64,000 nucleotides of DNA from an uncultured Ruegeria sp. (GCF_947500045.1 NZ_CANMQQ010000004.1:307128-371127); one strand, 5' to 3'. Counted from the stretch's first letter, positions 33,409 to 42,594 are shown. The notes: a model not told the origin generated them from the letters alone. A program made the numbers and translations.

Positions 33409-34222
33409 ACCCGCCTGCGCTGATGAACTTGGCGCCCGAGCTGGATTTGTCCGATCCCGGCTGCAATCTGCGGATCGTCGCCGTTGGCCGGGGCGCGTCA
33501 CGGCGCAGGATCGCTTTCAATTCAGACACGATGCCCGACAGCTCCATACCATAACCAACTTTCTGCCGTCCGTTTGTGGAAATGGCAGAAGCCACCGACA
33601 ATATTTGCCAGCGTGGTCCTTTCCTGGCCAAAATGGCCGAACCTGATGATCCGAAAGTGACATCGCAGTTAAAGATGATCAATCCCTGCGCGCGCTGCAG
33701 GATGTGGCAGGACCGCTGCCGCAGGATCGCATCTTCCCGACCGCGCCCATAGGATGCGACGCTGATTTCATTGTCGCTAACCCGCCCACTGTGCAACGCA
33801 AACGGATCAGCAATTGAATAAGGAATCGGCTCTTCTAGCCGCATTAGAGCCACATCAACCCGAACCCGAGGGGCAGAGACAGGTTCATTCGCCACAAAAT
33901 CCGGGTGTGCGGCAATCTGGATAACCTTTCGCTCGGCCAATGCCTCTCCGTCGCTCAATCCCGCGCGGAAGGTCACTTCTCCGGGGGCGTATGGCTTGCC
34001 TGTTGCCTTGTCCAATGCACAATGCGCGGCCGTCAGTACAATATCCTGAGCGATCAAAGTGCCGGTACAAAAGCCCTGATCGCCGATATCCAAGCGACCG
34101 ACCGCTTCCCAGCCGTACAGATCATCCCGGTCTGTCAGGCGGCGCTTGTTGCTGTTTTGAGCTTGCGATGTGGTTGCAAGAACGGAAGCGAGTAAAATGA
34201 TGCTAAGAAATATCCGGGTCAT
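33404..34222 (-). CDS. Exported trypsin-like serine protease (second of tandem pair)
   Basis: A 272-residue protein with a signal peptide (about 1-21, ending SQA) and an S1-type protease domain. The triad is His67 (TAAHC), Asp123 (VDVAL) and Ser193 in GSSGS, which replaces the classical GDSGG. It is a paralogue of the upstream gene and overlaps it by four bases. The C-terminal 40 residues are Ser/Arg-rich. The substrate is unknown; the location would be periplasmic or extracellular. Neighbouring hsp20 suggests but does not prove a protein-quality role. Confidence 0.85.
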   Translation of the reverse strand: MTRIFLSIILLASVLATTSQAQNSNKRRLTDRDDLYGWEAVGRLDIGDQGFCTGTLIAQDIVLTAAHCALDKATGKPYAPGEVTFRAGLSDGEALAERKVIQIAAHPDFVANEPVSAPRVRVDVALMRLEEPIPYSIADPFALHSGRVSDNEISVASYGRGREDAILRQRSCHILQRAQGLIIFNCDVTFGSSGSAILARKGPRWQILSVASAISTNGRQKVGYGMELSGIVSELKAILRRDAPRPTATIRRLQPGSDKSSSGAKFISAGGS

Positions 34223-35004
34223 GGCTTAACGAATTTGGCTCCAAGGTGTTTGGTGTTGCTATCCAGCGATGCATTCATGCCCCGCCCTTGCGAAAGCTCG
34301 GCCTGCAACAACTCTAATGATTCATCCAATGCAGTACCGAGCGCGACACGTTGGCCCTGCATCTCGGCTTTGGCGGCAACGACGGAAACGATTCGCGGTC
34401 GATCACCTGAAAAAGAAAAGATCGGTGCACCGGACGCGCCGAAATCCACGTCGCAGGACATGACCAGAATACCGGCCTGACGACCTATGACTGAACACAC
34501 CTCTTGCAAGGATGGTGCCTCAGCCCGGTCATGGGCGTATGAGACTACGCCGACCTCCTCGCCCCGGGCTGGGCGGCGTCCGGTTTCAAAAGGAATGACC
34601 GAAGTGTTGCGGATCGGTTGCCAAAGCTCGATCAAGGCTATGTCGTGGCGTACCCGAGTCGCAGAAACATTGCCTTCATACTCATACTCAGGATGCACCA
34701 CCGTTCGTCGCGCTGGCCGATAAGCCGAGGCCTGTCCAAGGCGCCAACCGGCCAGAAACTCGATCCGCGCCGGATCAATCCGCTGTCTTGTCGCTTTGTC
34801 AAACAGGCAATGGGCCGCCGTCAGGACCAATGTCGGAGATATCAGTGATCCGGTACAAAATCCGGTTCCATCGATATCCAACCGGCCAACCGCCATCCAA
34901 TCCCGCCCGGCATCGGTGGTTTCCAGGCTTTTCAGCCCTGTGTCCTGCGCCAGCCCTGCCAGAGGCAGCATGCTGAGCACAATAGCCGTGATCCAGTTCC
35001 GCAC
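34219..35004 (-). CDS. Exported trypsin-like serine protease (first of tandem pair)
   Basis: A 261-residue protein starting at GTG with GGAGACC upstream. Signal peptide about 1-19 (ending GLA), then an S1-type domain with His65 (TAAHC), Asp121 (HDIAL) and Ser191 (GASGAP). The catalytic serine context GASGAP differs from the canonical GDSGGP. It shares WMAVGRLDI/TGFCTGSLI segments with the downstream paralogue, indicating a tandem duplication. Confidence 0.86.
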   Translation of the reverse strand: MRNWITAIVLSMLPLAGLAQDTGLKSLETTDAGRDWMAVGRLDIDGTGFCTGSLISPTLVLTAAHCLFDKATRQRIDPARIEFLAGWRLGQASAYRPARRTVVHPEYEYEGNVSATRVRHDIALIELWQPIRNTSVIPFETGRRPARGEEVGVVSYAHDRAEAPSLQEVCSVIGRQAGILVMSCDVDFGASGAPIFSFSGDRPRIVSVVAAKAEMQGQRVALGTALDESLELLQAELSQGRGMNASLDSNTKHLGAKFVKP

Positions 35005-35122
35005 GCGGGTCTCCGGTCATGAGGTCCGACCACAATTCATATTCTTGGGGTGAGGCGAAAATAGGGCAATTTCCACGAGGGCTGAGTTCACCCAAAGCTG
35101 ATGCCACCTTTTGGCAATACCG

Positions 35123-36436
35123 TTAACTCAGCCGCGGTACGTCATCCATTCGTTCACGCAGGGCGCGCGGCTCGGGGCCGCCAAAAGCCCAATCCAGCAG
35201 TTCGACAGTATGAACAACAGGTGTGGCCGTGCCGGAACCGATCTGCATCATGCACCCGATATTCCCAGCTGCGATCACATCGGGGTTTTTGGTTTCAAGC
35301 GTGCGCACTTTCCGTTGTTTCAATTGGCTCGAAATCTCGGGCTGCATGAGGTTGTAGGTTCCAGCGCTGCCGCAGCATAAATGACTATCAGCAGGCTCTA
35401 ACACAGTGAATCCTGCAGATTTTAACAGGCTTTTGGGATGGGAGGTGATCTTTTGTCCATGCTGCAGAGAACACGCAGCGTGATATGCAACAACCATATC
35501 CTTGTTATCCCCGGCTGGTATATCCAGTTGGACTAACAGCTCACTGATATCCATTGCCAAGGCCGATACGCGCGCGGCATCGGCTGCCATTGCGTCGTTC
35601 CGAAACATATGCCCGTAATCCTTGACCGTGGTCCCGCACCCGGACGTGTTGATGACGATCGCGTCCAGGCCATCCCCATCCATTTCACGCACCCATGCCC
35701 GGATATTTGCCGCCGCCGACGCGTGACTTTCGTTGGTTTTGCCCATGTGATGGGTTAACGCCCCGCAACAGCCTGCCCCGCTGGCCACGACAACTTCGCA
35801 TCCCAAACGAGTCAGCAAACGAATCGTCGCGTCGTTGATATCGGTGTTCAGGGCCTTTTGCGCACAACCCGTCATCAGCGCCACACGCTTGGTCTTTGCG
35901 CCTTTTGGAGCAAAACTCTGGGGATCGTCATTGCGGCTGACGGGCGGAATATACTTTGGCGCCATGTCCAACATCGCCTTTAGCCGGGCATCCGGCATGA
36001 GGGAACGAAATGGGCGGCCCAGCTTGGCTCCGATCAAGGCCCAGCGAAAACGCATGGGATAAGGCAGAATTCTCGCCAATATCCAGCGCAACGCACGATC
36101 AGAAAACGGGCGCTTGTAGGTCTTTTCGATATATTCCCGCGCGTGATCCACCAGATGCATGTAATGCACGCCCGAAGGGCAAGTGGTCATACAGGCAAGG
36201 CAGGACAGGCAGCGGTCTATGTGCCTAACGGTTTTCTCATCCGGAACACGCTCGTTCTCTAGCATGTCCTTGATCAGGTAGATGCGTCCACGCGGGCTAT
36301 CCAACTCATCGCCAAGAACCTGATAGGTCGGGCATGTTGCCGTACAGAACCCGCAATGAACGCAGTTCCGTAGAATTTCATTGGACCGTTGAATCGCAGG
36401 GTCCTGTAACTGCTTATCGGTAAATGTCGTCTGCAT
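35123..36436 (-). CDS. glcF: Glycolate oxidase iron-sulfur subunit GlcF
   Basis: The 437-residue subunit has two [4Fe-4S] binding motifs near the N-terminus (CVHCGFCTATCPTY and CLSCLACMTTCPS) and two CCG domains (GAGCCGAL; HLCCGSAGTYN). It passes electrons from the flavoprotein subunits to the membrane chain during glycolate oxidation to glyoxylate. It is the last gene of glcDEF, three bases after glcE. Confidence 0.95.
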   Translation of the reverse strand: MQTTFTDKQLQDPAIQRSNEILRNCVHCGFCTATCPTYQVLGDELDSPRGRIYLIKDMLENERVPDEKTVRHIDRCLSCLACMTTCPSGVHYMHLVDHAREYIEKTYKRPFSDRALRWILARILPYPMRFRWALIGAKLGRPFRSLMPDARLKAMLDMAPKYIPPVSRNDDPQSFAPKGAKTKRVALMTGCAQKALNTDINDATIRLLTRLGCEVVVASGAGCCGALTHHMGKTNESHASAAANIRAWVREMDGDGLDAIVINTSGCGTTVKDYGHMFRNDAMAADAARVSALAMDISELLVQLDIPAGDNKDMVVAYHAACSLQHGQKITSHPKSLLKSAGFTVLEPADSHLCCGSAGTYNLMQPEISSQLKQRKVRTLETKNPDVIAAGNIGCMMQIGSGTATPVVHTVELLDWAFGGPEPRALRERMDDVPRLS

Positions 36437-36439
36437 CGT

Positions 36440-37534
36440 CTACCCCATAAGACCCGGATTAAACACAGATCGTGGATCGAACTTCTGCCGAAATGCTCGT
36501 GTTAGAGCCTTTATACGCGTGTTCTCCGGTTGGAAACGTCCCAACTCACCCATTGTCTGAGCACTTGCACGTACAAGGGTCGCATGACCTTCAAATTGTC
36601 CCAGACGTGCGCGTAGATCTGTACCTTTTGGCATTAACGCCCAGATCAGCCCGCCGCCCCAATCGAAAAGGGTTTGGTCGGCACTGATCCGTTCAGCGAT
36701 ACCTGGGGCATCGCTGGGTTTGACTGACAACCGCCAGACATCGCCATCAATATCTCGAAACGCGCGAACATCACGTAGATCGGCCCATCGTGTTACCGAG
36801 TTCGCCATCTCGATACACTCACCCCCTAGGCTTTCACGCAATCGGTCAATCCTGTATGCGACCGAGTCGGCAAATCCCTCGATCCGCAACAAAACCTGAC
36901 CATCCGCGGGGGCATATGCTGCACCGCTCACCTCGTAAGGTGACTTCAGCGCGGTCGACATGAGATCAACCGCTGCTCTTGTATCTGCGACCCCTATGGC
37001 CAGCGTTAGCTGCGTTTCAGACTTGGGAAGAACTTTGAGCGACACCTCGGACAAAACACCAAGCGTGCCCCAGGAACCTGCCATCAGCTTGACCAGATCG
37101 TAGCCAGTGACATTCTTCATCACCCGCCCGCCATTCTTGATCACCTGCCCCAGCCCGTCGACATAACGAACACCCAACAGGAAATCCCGGCACGCGCCAG
37201 CCTGAATTCTGCGCGGCCCGGAAATGTTGGCTGCAACGACCCCACCAATTGTCGGTTCGCCCGTCGTGCCAAGCAATTCCCGATGATCCATTGGCTCAAA
37301 GGCAAGTTGCTGTCCCTCAGCCTCTAGCGCGGCTTCAACCTCGGCGACAGGTGTCCCGGCGCGCGCCACCAAAGTCAAAGCGCCAGGTTCATACAGGGTA
37401 ATCCCGCTTAAACCTGCGACGCTCAGCACCGGCTCTGCGCCTACAATCCCGCGCGTGCCGCCTCCGGCGATGCGCACGGGACCATTAAGCCCGGCTACGA
37501 ATTCTGCAAGTTCGGCCTCAGTTTCAGGTCTCAT
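36440..37534 (-). CDS. glcE: Glycolate oxidase FAD-binding subunit GlcE
   Basis: A 364-residue subunit with a PCMH-type FAD-binding domain (PVRIAGGGTRG; PGALTLVARAGTPVAEVEAAL; GGVVAANISGPRRIQAG; GGRVMKNVTGYDLVKLMAGSWGTLGV). The last motif is typical of GlcE. It lacks the full catalytic half seen in GlcD. Gene order glcD-glcE-glcF confirms the assignment. Confidence 0.95.
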   Translation of the reverse strand: MRPETEAELAEFVAGLNGPVRIAGGGTRGIVGAEPVLSVAGLSGITLYEPGALTLVARAGTPVAEVEAALEAEGQQLAFEPMDHRELLGTTGEPTIGGVVAANISGPRRIQAGACRDFLLGVRYVDGLGQVIKNGGRVMKNVTGYDLVKLMAGSWGTLGVLSEVSLKVLPKSETQLTLAIGVADTRAAVDLMSTALKSPYEVSGAAYAPADGQVLLRIEGFADSVAYRIDRLRESLGGECIEMANSVTRWADLRDVRAFRDIDGDVWRLSVKPSDAPGIAERISADQTLFDWGGGLIWALMPKGTDLRARLGQFEGHATLVRASAQTMGELGRFQPENTRIKALTRAFRQKFDPRSVFNPGLMG

Positions 37535-37582
37535 CGCGTTTCATCTTTTCACAAATACTTGGGATACGAAGGGGCAAGCCCC

Positions 37583-39022
37583 CTATTCCGCCGCCATTCT
37601 TCGCACGGCGGACGCCTTAAGCGGGAATACTTTGGCCGGGTTCAGCAGCCAATTTGGATCGAAGACATCTTTCACCGCCATCTGCGCCTCAAGGTCCTGT
37701 GGCGCGTACTGATGGGTCATCAAATCCCGCTTTTCGATGCCAACCCCGTGTTCACCTGTCAGGCATCCACCGGCATCCACGCAAAGCTTTAGAATGTCTG
37801 CTCCGAACGCCTCACATTTCTCAAGATCCCCGGGTTTGTTGGCGTCATACAGAATCAAGGGGTGCATGTTCCCATCACCGGCATGAAAGACGTTGCCAAC
37901 CGGCAGGCCGTATTCCTTGCTCAGTTCTCCGATTCGACGCAGGACGAAAGGCAGCGACGAAACCGGGATCGTCCCATCCAGGCACATATAGTCGTTAAGC
38001 TGCCCCATCGCGCCAAAGGCCGACTTCCGACCCAGCCAAATGCGCGCGCTTTCGTCTGCGGATTGGCTTTCACGCAGTTCAACCGGATTGTGGCGCTTTG
38101 CGATCTCAATGATCTTCGACAATTGGCTGTCGATCTCGGCGTCCGAACCTTCAACCTCGACTATCAGCAAAGCTTCACAATCAGGATATCCCGCGTTGGC
38201 AAAATTCTCGCAGGCCCGGATACACAGGCGATCCATGAACTCGATCGCAACGGGCAAAATGCCCGATTTGATAATGTCAGAGACACATTGACCGGCCACT
38301 TCATTGTCATCAAAGCCCATCAGCACCGGCCGTGCCCCCTCGGGTTTGCGCAGGATCCGCAACGTCGCTTCTGTGACAACTCCCAATTGCCCCTCAGATC
38401 CGCAGATAACACCCAGCAGATCCAACCCTCCGGCATCAAGATAGGCACCACCGATTTCGACCACGCTGCCATCCATCATCACCATGGTCACACCCAGCAA
38501 GTTGTTGGTCGTCACCCCATATTTCAGGCAATGCGCCCCGCCCGAGTTCATCGCGATATTCCCCGCGATAGCACAGGCGAGCTGGGATGATGGATCGGGT
38601 GCATAAAAGAAGTCTTCCGCCTCAACGGCACCGGTCACACTCAAATTGGTTCGGCCAGATTGCACTTTGATGAACCGGTTGTCGTAGTCGACCTCCAATA
38701 CTTCGTTCATCCGCGCAACGCCTAGAATCACACAGTCTGCGGTCGGAAGGGCACCCCCTGCCAGCGACGTACCCGCACCCCGTGGTACCACGGGAACGCC
38801 CGCGTCATGGCAAATGCGCAGAACATCTGAAACTTGCTGCGTGGTTGACGGCAACACAGCCAACATGGGCGGGCACTTATAGGCGGTCAAGGCGTCACAC
38901 TCATAGGCCCGGGTCTCGGCCTCATCGTGGATGACGGCATCCTGCGGCAGAACTTGCTGCAAACGCGCCACTAATGCTCGCTTGAGCGCCAGCACATCTG
39001 GATTTGGCTGCGGCATTTCCAT
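37583..39022 (-). CDS. glcD: Glycolate oxidase catalytic subunit GlcD
   Basis: The 479-residue FAD-linked subunit oxidises glycolate. The PCMH domain is at about 45-225 (VVPRGAGTSLAGGALP; GNIAMNSGGAHCLKYGVT) and the C-terminal catalytic domain at about 225-465 (GNVFHAGDGNMHPLILYD; TGEHGVGIEKRDLM). The ATG at 39022 is chosen because AGGAGG lies seven bases upstream; the open frame extends another 12 codons. A palindromic operator candidate lies 16-36 bases upstream of the ATG. Confidence 0.95.
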   Translation of the reverse strand: MEMPQPNPDVLALKRALVARLQQVLPQDAVIHDEAETRAYECDALTAYKCPPMLAVLPSTTQQVSDVLRICHDAGVPVVPRGAGTSLAGGALPTADCVILGVARMNEVLEVDYDNRFIKVQSGRTNLSVTGAVEAEDFFYAPDPSSQLACAIAGNIAMNSGGAHCLKYGVTTNNLLGVTMVMMDGSVVEIGGAYLDAGGLDLLGVICGSEGQLGVVTEATLRILRKPEGARPVLMGFDDNEVAGQCVSDIIKSGILPVAIEFMDRLCIRACENFANAGYPDCEALLIVEVEGSDAEIDSQLSKIIEIAKRHNPVELRESQSADESARIWLGRKSAFGAMGQLNDYMCLDGTIPVSSLPFVLRRIGELSKEYGLPVGNVFHAGDGNMHPLILYDANKPGDLEKCEAFGADILKLCVDAGGCLTGEHGVGIEKRDLMTHQYAPQDLEAQMAVKDVFDPNWLLNPAKVFPLKASAVRRMAAE

Positions 39023-39037
39023 CGCTGACCCTCCTAT

Positions 39038-39058
39038 TTGGTAAAATAATATTACCAA
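39038..39058 (-). promoter_or_regulatory. Palindromic operator candidate TTGGTAA-N7-TTACCAA before glcD
   Basis: A perfect seven-base inverted repeat with an AT-only centre lies just upstream of the glcD ribosome site. GGT/ACC half-sites are typical of GntR-family repressors, which include glycolate regulators such as GlcC. No regulator gene is adjacent. Confidence 0.55.
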
Positions 39059-39156
39059 TTATTAGATATAGCAAGCAAACTCGTACCAGTTACACATTCG
39101 CCGCAGAACACACAGATATGATGACAGAACAACACGGCACGCCTTAGGTTCGGGCC

Positions 39157-39504
39157 ATGCGATATCTGATTCTCAGCGCCTTCTTGGCCAGCCCCGCCTT
39201 TGCCGACCCTCCTACGATCGAACAGGTTTCTGCCCGTTCCAGCGGTGATACCTGGCAATTTGATGTAACGATCCGTCATCCTGACACCGGTTGGGATGAC
39301 TATGCCGACGGCTGGCGCGTGCTGGACATGGCAGGGAACGAACTTGGACTGCGCGTGCTGCACCACCCTCATGTCGATGAGCAGCCCTTTACACGTTCAT
39401 TGGGCGGCGTTGTAATCCCGGATGGGACCAAACAGGTGCAAATTCAGGCCCGCGACAGTGTCGGAGGCTGGAGCGACAATACTACGGTAATCGACCTGAA
39501 CTGA
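39157..39504 (+). CDS. Small exported hypothetical protein
   Basis: A 115-residue protein with a clear signal peptide (about 1-16, ending AFA) and a single beta-rich domain (WQFDVTIRHPDTGWDDYADGWRVLDMAGNELG). No cysteine pair or catalytic motif is visible. It stands alone between glcD (divergent) and the flavodoxin gene (convergent, three bases apart). A periplasmic Ig/Fn3-like fold is possible but unproven. Confidence 0.75.
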   Translation: MRYLILSAFLASPAFADPPTIEQVSARSSGDTWQFDVTIRHPDTGWDDYADGWRVLDMAGNELGLRVLHHPHVDEQPFTRSLGGVVIPDGTKQVQIQARDSVGGWSDNTTVIDLN

Positions 39505-39507
39505 GGG

Positions 39508-39993
39508 TCAGAAAACCCCGAGGCTCAGGCCCGCGGCCAATGCGGCACCGATCTCGCGACAGGTCTCTATTTGATCGTCAGGAATGGTTTTTTCAGCCAT
39601 TATCGCCTCAGGCGTTTGCGCATGGGTGCAGATTATCAAAGGCGGCTGCACCTCTTTCAGTCGCCAGCCCGTGGCAATGCGCGCGATCTGACGCGCTGCG
39701 TTTGCGCCGTCTGATCCAGCGCAAATCATCTGCGCATAGGGTCGACCTTCGATCAGACCCAGCACCGAATAATAGCAGCGGTCGAAAAACTCTTTCATCA
39801 GACCCGAAATCGCAGCCAGATTTTCGGGCGCGCAAAAGATATAACCGTCAGCCGCCAACATATCCTCAGGTTCGGCCTGATCGGCGGTTTTTAGAATTGT
39901 ATCAGCCTCCGCCCGCGCGGCCTCGGCAGCGGCTTCGGCCATTTGTCGCGCGCCACCGGTTCGGGAATGGTAAACGATAAGAAGCTGCGTCAT
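39508..39993 (-). CDS. Flavodoxin-fold (NADPH:FMN reductase-like) protein
   Basis: A 161-residue protein with the flavodoxin FMN phosphate loop YHSRTGGARQMAEA at the start and a ring-binding segment with FCAPENLAAISGLMKEFFDR. It probably binds FMN and transfers electrons or reduces quinones; the substrate is unknown. It starts after rlmH with a one-base gap, so it is co-transcribed with rsfS-rlmH. Confidence 0.85.
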   Translation of the reverse strand: MTQLLIVYHSRTGGARQMAEAAAEAARAEADTILKTADQAEPEDMLAADGYIFCAPENLAAISGLMKEFFDRCYYSVLGLIEGRPYAQMICAGSDGANAARQIARIATGWRLKEVQPPLIICTHAQTPEAIMAEKTIPDDQIETCREIGAALAAGLSLGVF

Positions 39994-39994
39994 G

Positions 39995-40465
39995 TCAAAC
40001 CCGGTGGTAGGGACCGCCCGACAGGATGGTTGCGGCCCGATAAAGTTGCTCGGCCAGCATCACACGGACCAGCATGTGGGGCCAGACCATTGACCCGAAT
40101 GAGATGGAAAAATCGGCCTCGGAACGCAGATTAGGGTCTATTCCGTCCGCCCCACCAATGATCAGGGCCAGATCCTGTCGCCCTGCATCGCGCCATCCGC
40201 CCAGTTTCATGGCGAAATCAGGCGAGGACATAACACGCCCGCGTTCATCCAGTGTGCAGACCACCGCACCTTTGGGCAGCGCTTTGCGCAACAGGGCCGC
40301 CTCGGCCCCCGTCCCTGCGTTTTTCTTGTCTTCAACCTCGATCACGTTTGCTGGCCCAAGGCCCAAGCTACGGCCGGTCCGATCAAAACGGGTCAGGTAA
40401 TCATCAAGCAGGGACTTCTCGGGTCCGGCGCGCAATCGCCCGACCGCAACTATGCTGATACGCAT
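39995..40465 (-). CDS. rlmH: 23S rRNA pseudouridine-1915 N3-methyltransferase RlmH
   Basis: A 156-residue SPOUT methyltransferase that methylates pseudouridine 1915 in helix 69 of 23S rRNA. Conserved segments are CTLDERGRVMSSPDFA, LIIGGADGI and the C-terminal LVRVMLAEQLYRAATILSGGPYHR. The neighbour rsfS is the usual partner. A GGAGG ribosome site precedes the ATG and overlaps a hairpin. Confidence 0.96.
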   Translation of the reverse strand: MRISIVAVGRLRAGPEKSLLDDYLTRFDRTGRSLGLGPANVIEVEDKKNAGTGAEAALLRKALPKGAVVCTLDERGRVMSSPDFAMKLGGWRDAGRQDLALIIGGADGIDPNLRSEADFSISFGSMVWPHMLVRVMLAEQLYRAATILSGGPYHRV

Positions 40466-40478
40466 ATCTCTCTCGCCT

Positions 40479-40500
40479 CCGGCCCTTTAATACGGGCCGG
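40479..40500 (-). promoter_or_regulatory. Hairpin overlapping the rlmH ribosome site
   Basis: CCGGCCC / GGGCCGG (seven base pairs, eight-base loop) lies between rsfS and rlmH. On the minus strand its 3' arm runs into GGAGG, the rlmH ribosome site, so it could limit rlmH translation or act as an attenuator. No T-run follows. Confidence 0.4.
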
Positions 40501-40509
40501 GATGGCGCC

Positions 40510-40869
40510 TCAGTTCGCCGAGGCGCTGCTGCCCGCAGGCTGCCACATCTTTTCCAGCTGATAGAATTCACGCACTTCGGGGCGGAAGATATGAACGACG
40601 ACGTCGCCCGTATCGATCAGCACCCAGTCGCCGGCATCCTTGCCTTCAACCTTCGAGGTGAAACCGAATTCCTGCTTGATGCGATCCGTCAGCTTTTCCG
40701 CCATGGCCGAGACCTGACGGGTCGACCGACCCGAGGCAATAACCATGTGATCCGCCACGGACGATTTGCCCTGCAGGTTGATCTGCACAACGTCTTCGGC
40801 CTTGTCATCGGAAAGTGAGGAAAGGATACGCTCAAGCAGCTTGTCGCTGATTGACTGAGAGTGGGCCAT
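40510..40869 (-). CDS. rsfS: Ribosomal silencing factor RsfS
   Basis: The 119-residue protein binds uL14 and blocks 30S-50S joining when nutrients are scarce. Family segments are KAEDVVQINLQGKSSVADHMVIASGRSTRQVSAMAEKL and GDWVLIDTGDVVVHIFRPEVREFYQLEKMW. The ATG at 40869 is preferred over a TTG nine codons earlier. The leader carries competing hairpins (ACACAGGC 40871-40878 with GCCTGTGT 40901-40908; GGCGGG with CCCGCC inside). Confidence 0.94.
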   Translation of the reverse strand: MAHSQSISDKLLERILSSLSDDKAEDVVQINLQGKSSVADHMVIASGRSTRQVSAMAEKLTDRIKQEFGFTSKVEGKDAGDWVLIDTGDVVVHIFRPEVREFYQLEKMWQPAGSSASAN

Positions 40870-41033
40870 TACACAGGCCCCATCTTCGGCGGGCAAACCC
40901 GCCTGTGTACGTAGAGACAGGACATAGTCCTCCTTTGCTGCGCGCCGTGAAACCCCGGCGCAGGGGTACTAATAAGGTAACAAGGGGATTGCAACATTTC
41001 AATGAAAGGCCACGGAAGCCACTGCACATCCAG

Positions 41034-42395
41034 TCACTCTTTGGCGAGTTGTTGCCCGTCTGCGTCGTCGGGATCACTGCTGAGAATGCGTACTTCACGC
41101 TGCGGGAAGGGGAGGGATATGCCTTCGGCCTTGAACGCATCCCACAGCGCCAGAAAGACATTTCCGCGGATGTTTGTTAGGCCCTTGTTCGGATCACTAA
41201 TCCAAAAGCGCAACACATAATCCACGCTGCTGTCGCCAAATCCGGTGATGTGGCAGACAGGTTCGTGCTTGCCACCACTCAAAACACGGCCAACTGTTTT
41301 GACGGCGCGGATTGCCGTTACACGGACCAGATGCGGATCATCGCCGTAGCTGGTGCCGAAATCCAGATCAAGCCTTACGAAACGGTCCGAATGCGACCAG
41401 TTCACCACCTGATTGGTGATCAGATCTTCGTTCGGGATAAGATATTCACGCCCGTCCCGCGTAACCACCGAGACATAGCGCGCGCCCAGCGCGTTGATCC
41501 ATCCGAACGTATCACCCAACGAAATCACATCGCCCGGCTTTATCGACCGATCCATCAAAATGATGATGCCCGAGATCAAGTTCGAGACCACCTTTTGCAA
41601 CCCAAACCCGATCCCCACGCCGATCGCACCGGACAACAGGGCAATACCGGTCAGGTCAAACCCAAGGGTGCGGATCGCTGCCATGAAAACTGCGCCATAC
41701 AGTAGGACCTGAATACCCTTGGCCAGCAGCACCTGCATTGAAGGCGTGATATCCGCGTTGCCCTTCAAACCCCGCTCGGCTGTGCGCGCCCCGATCCGCG
41801 CCAGTGTCAACAATACACCAATCAGGAGGACGGCCTTGATGATCCCAAGGACAGATATATGAAGGTCACCGATGGTAATCGCTACGCCATCGAGAAATTC
41901 CGCCACATCGTCCGTCAGCCCCAAAGCGATCAATGTTGCGTAAATCCACATCGACCATTTGAAAATTTGCCGCAACGTTCGGTTGCGCACCAATCGTGAC
42001 ACGAGCGCGATGGCCAACCATGCCACAGCCAAAGTCGCTATGACCCCAATGATGTAGCTGTGAGAGGGCCACGTCGTGTTCTGCATCACCCAATAGAGCG
42101 ACCAGGACATCACTACGAAATACACCAGCGTCAGGCGGCGCATGAGCTGGATGAGTATACGCAGGCGCCATTTCGGCCATCCGGTGCGCGCGCGGGCCCA
42201 AGATTCCCAGCGGTTTTGCGTCAGAAACTTCAGCAGGAACGCCAGCATCCACAAAAGCAGGATGATGATCAGTTGATACTGTCGCCAACCTGGTGTGACG
42301 ATCAACTCGATCAGATTCATAAATTGTGCTGAAAAGGCCGCTGCCATATTGCCGTAAAGCTCGGACAGCGTATCTGGTAGCAAATCCTGGTTCAT
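41034..42395 (-). CDS. MscS-family mechanosensitive channel with extended N-terminus
   Basis: A protein of about 453 residues with five to six membrane helices and the MscS core: a Gly/Ala-rich pore helix (LLSGAIGVGIGFGLQKVVSNLISG) followed by a beta domain (MDRSIKPGDVISLGDTFGWINALGARYVSVVTRDGREYLIPNEDLITNQVVNW). It is larger than E. coli MscS and resembles the YbdG/MscM-like subgroup. It probably releases solutes on hypo-osmotic stress. The start is uncertain: ATGs at 42395 and 42413 both lack a good ribosome site, and the frame is open upstream. Confidence 0.86.
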   Translation of the reverse strand: MNQDLLPDTLSELYGNMAAAFSAQFMNLIELIVTPGWRQYQLIIILLLWMLAFLLKFLTQNRWESWARARTGWPKWRLRILIQLMRRLTLVYFVVMSWSLYWVMQNTTWPSHSYIIGVIATLAVAWLAIALVSRLVRNRTLRQIFKWSMWIYATLIALGLTDDVAEFLDGVAITIGDLHISVLGIIKAVLLIGVLLTLARIGARTAERGLKGNADITPSMQVLLAKGIQVLLYGAVFMAAIRTLGFDLTGIALLSGAIGVGIGFGLQKVVSNLISGIIILMDRSIKPGDVISLGDTFGWINALGARYVSVVTRDGREYLIPNEDLITNQVVNWSHSDRFVRLDLDFGTSYGDDPHLVRVTAIRAVKTVGRVLSGGKHEPVCHITGFGDSSVDYVLRFWISDPNKGLTNIRGNVFLALWDAFKAEGISLPFPQREVRILSSDPDDADGQQLAKE

Positions 42396-42486
42396 GCCTG
42401 CCAGCTTGGCCATCCGTGTACAGGGATGCAAGCCCGCTGCCGGATTGAACCTTGATTGACGACAAACCCCGTTATATCTGAGGCGC

Positions 42487-42594
42487 ATGAGACTCAATGT
42501 GGCCCAAGAACAGAATCTGGAAGATCGCGCGCGCTTGCGTGAACGGTTCTATGGGGCTGCCCGCACGGTTCTGGCCCGCCTATCTGCGGTCTAA
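42487..42594 (+). CDS. Possible small ORF upstream of leuC (35 residues)
   Basis: ATG-to-TAA frame of 35 codons with TGAGG three bases upstream, ending 43 bases before leuC. The product is charged and helical ([20 protein letters not shown]) with five scattered leucines; it lacks the leucine run of a classical leader peptide. It could be a true small protein or chance. Confidence 0.3.
   Translation: MRLNVAQEQNLEDRARLRERFYGAARTVLARLSAV

Noticed and set aside
42487-42594. Leucine attenuator leader peptide for leuC
   Set aside because: The 35-codon frame has no leucine run and no terminator/antiterminator pair follows.
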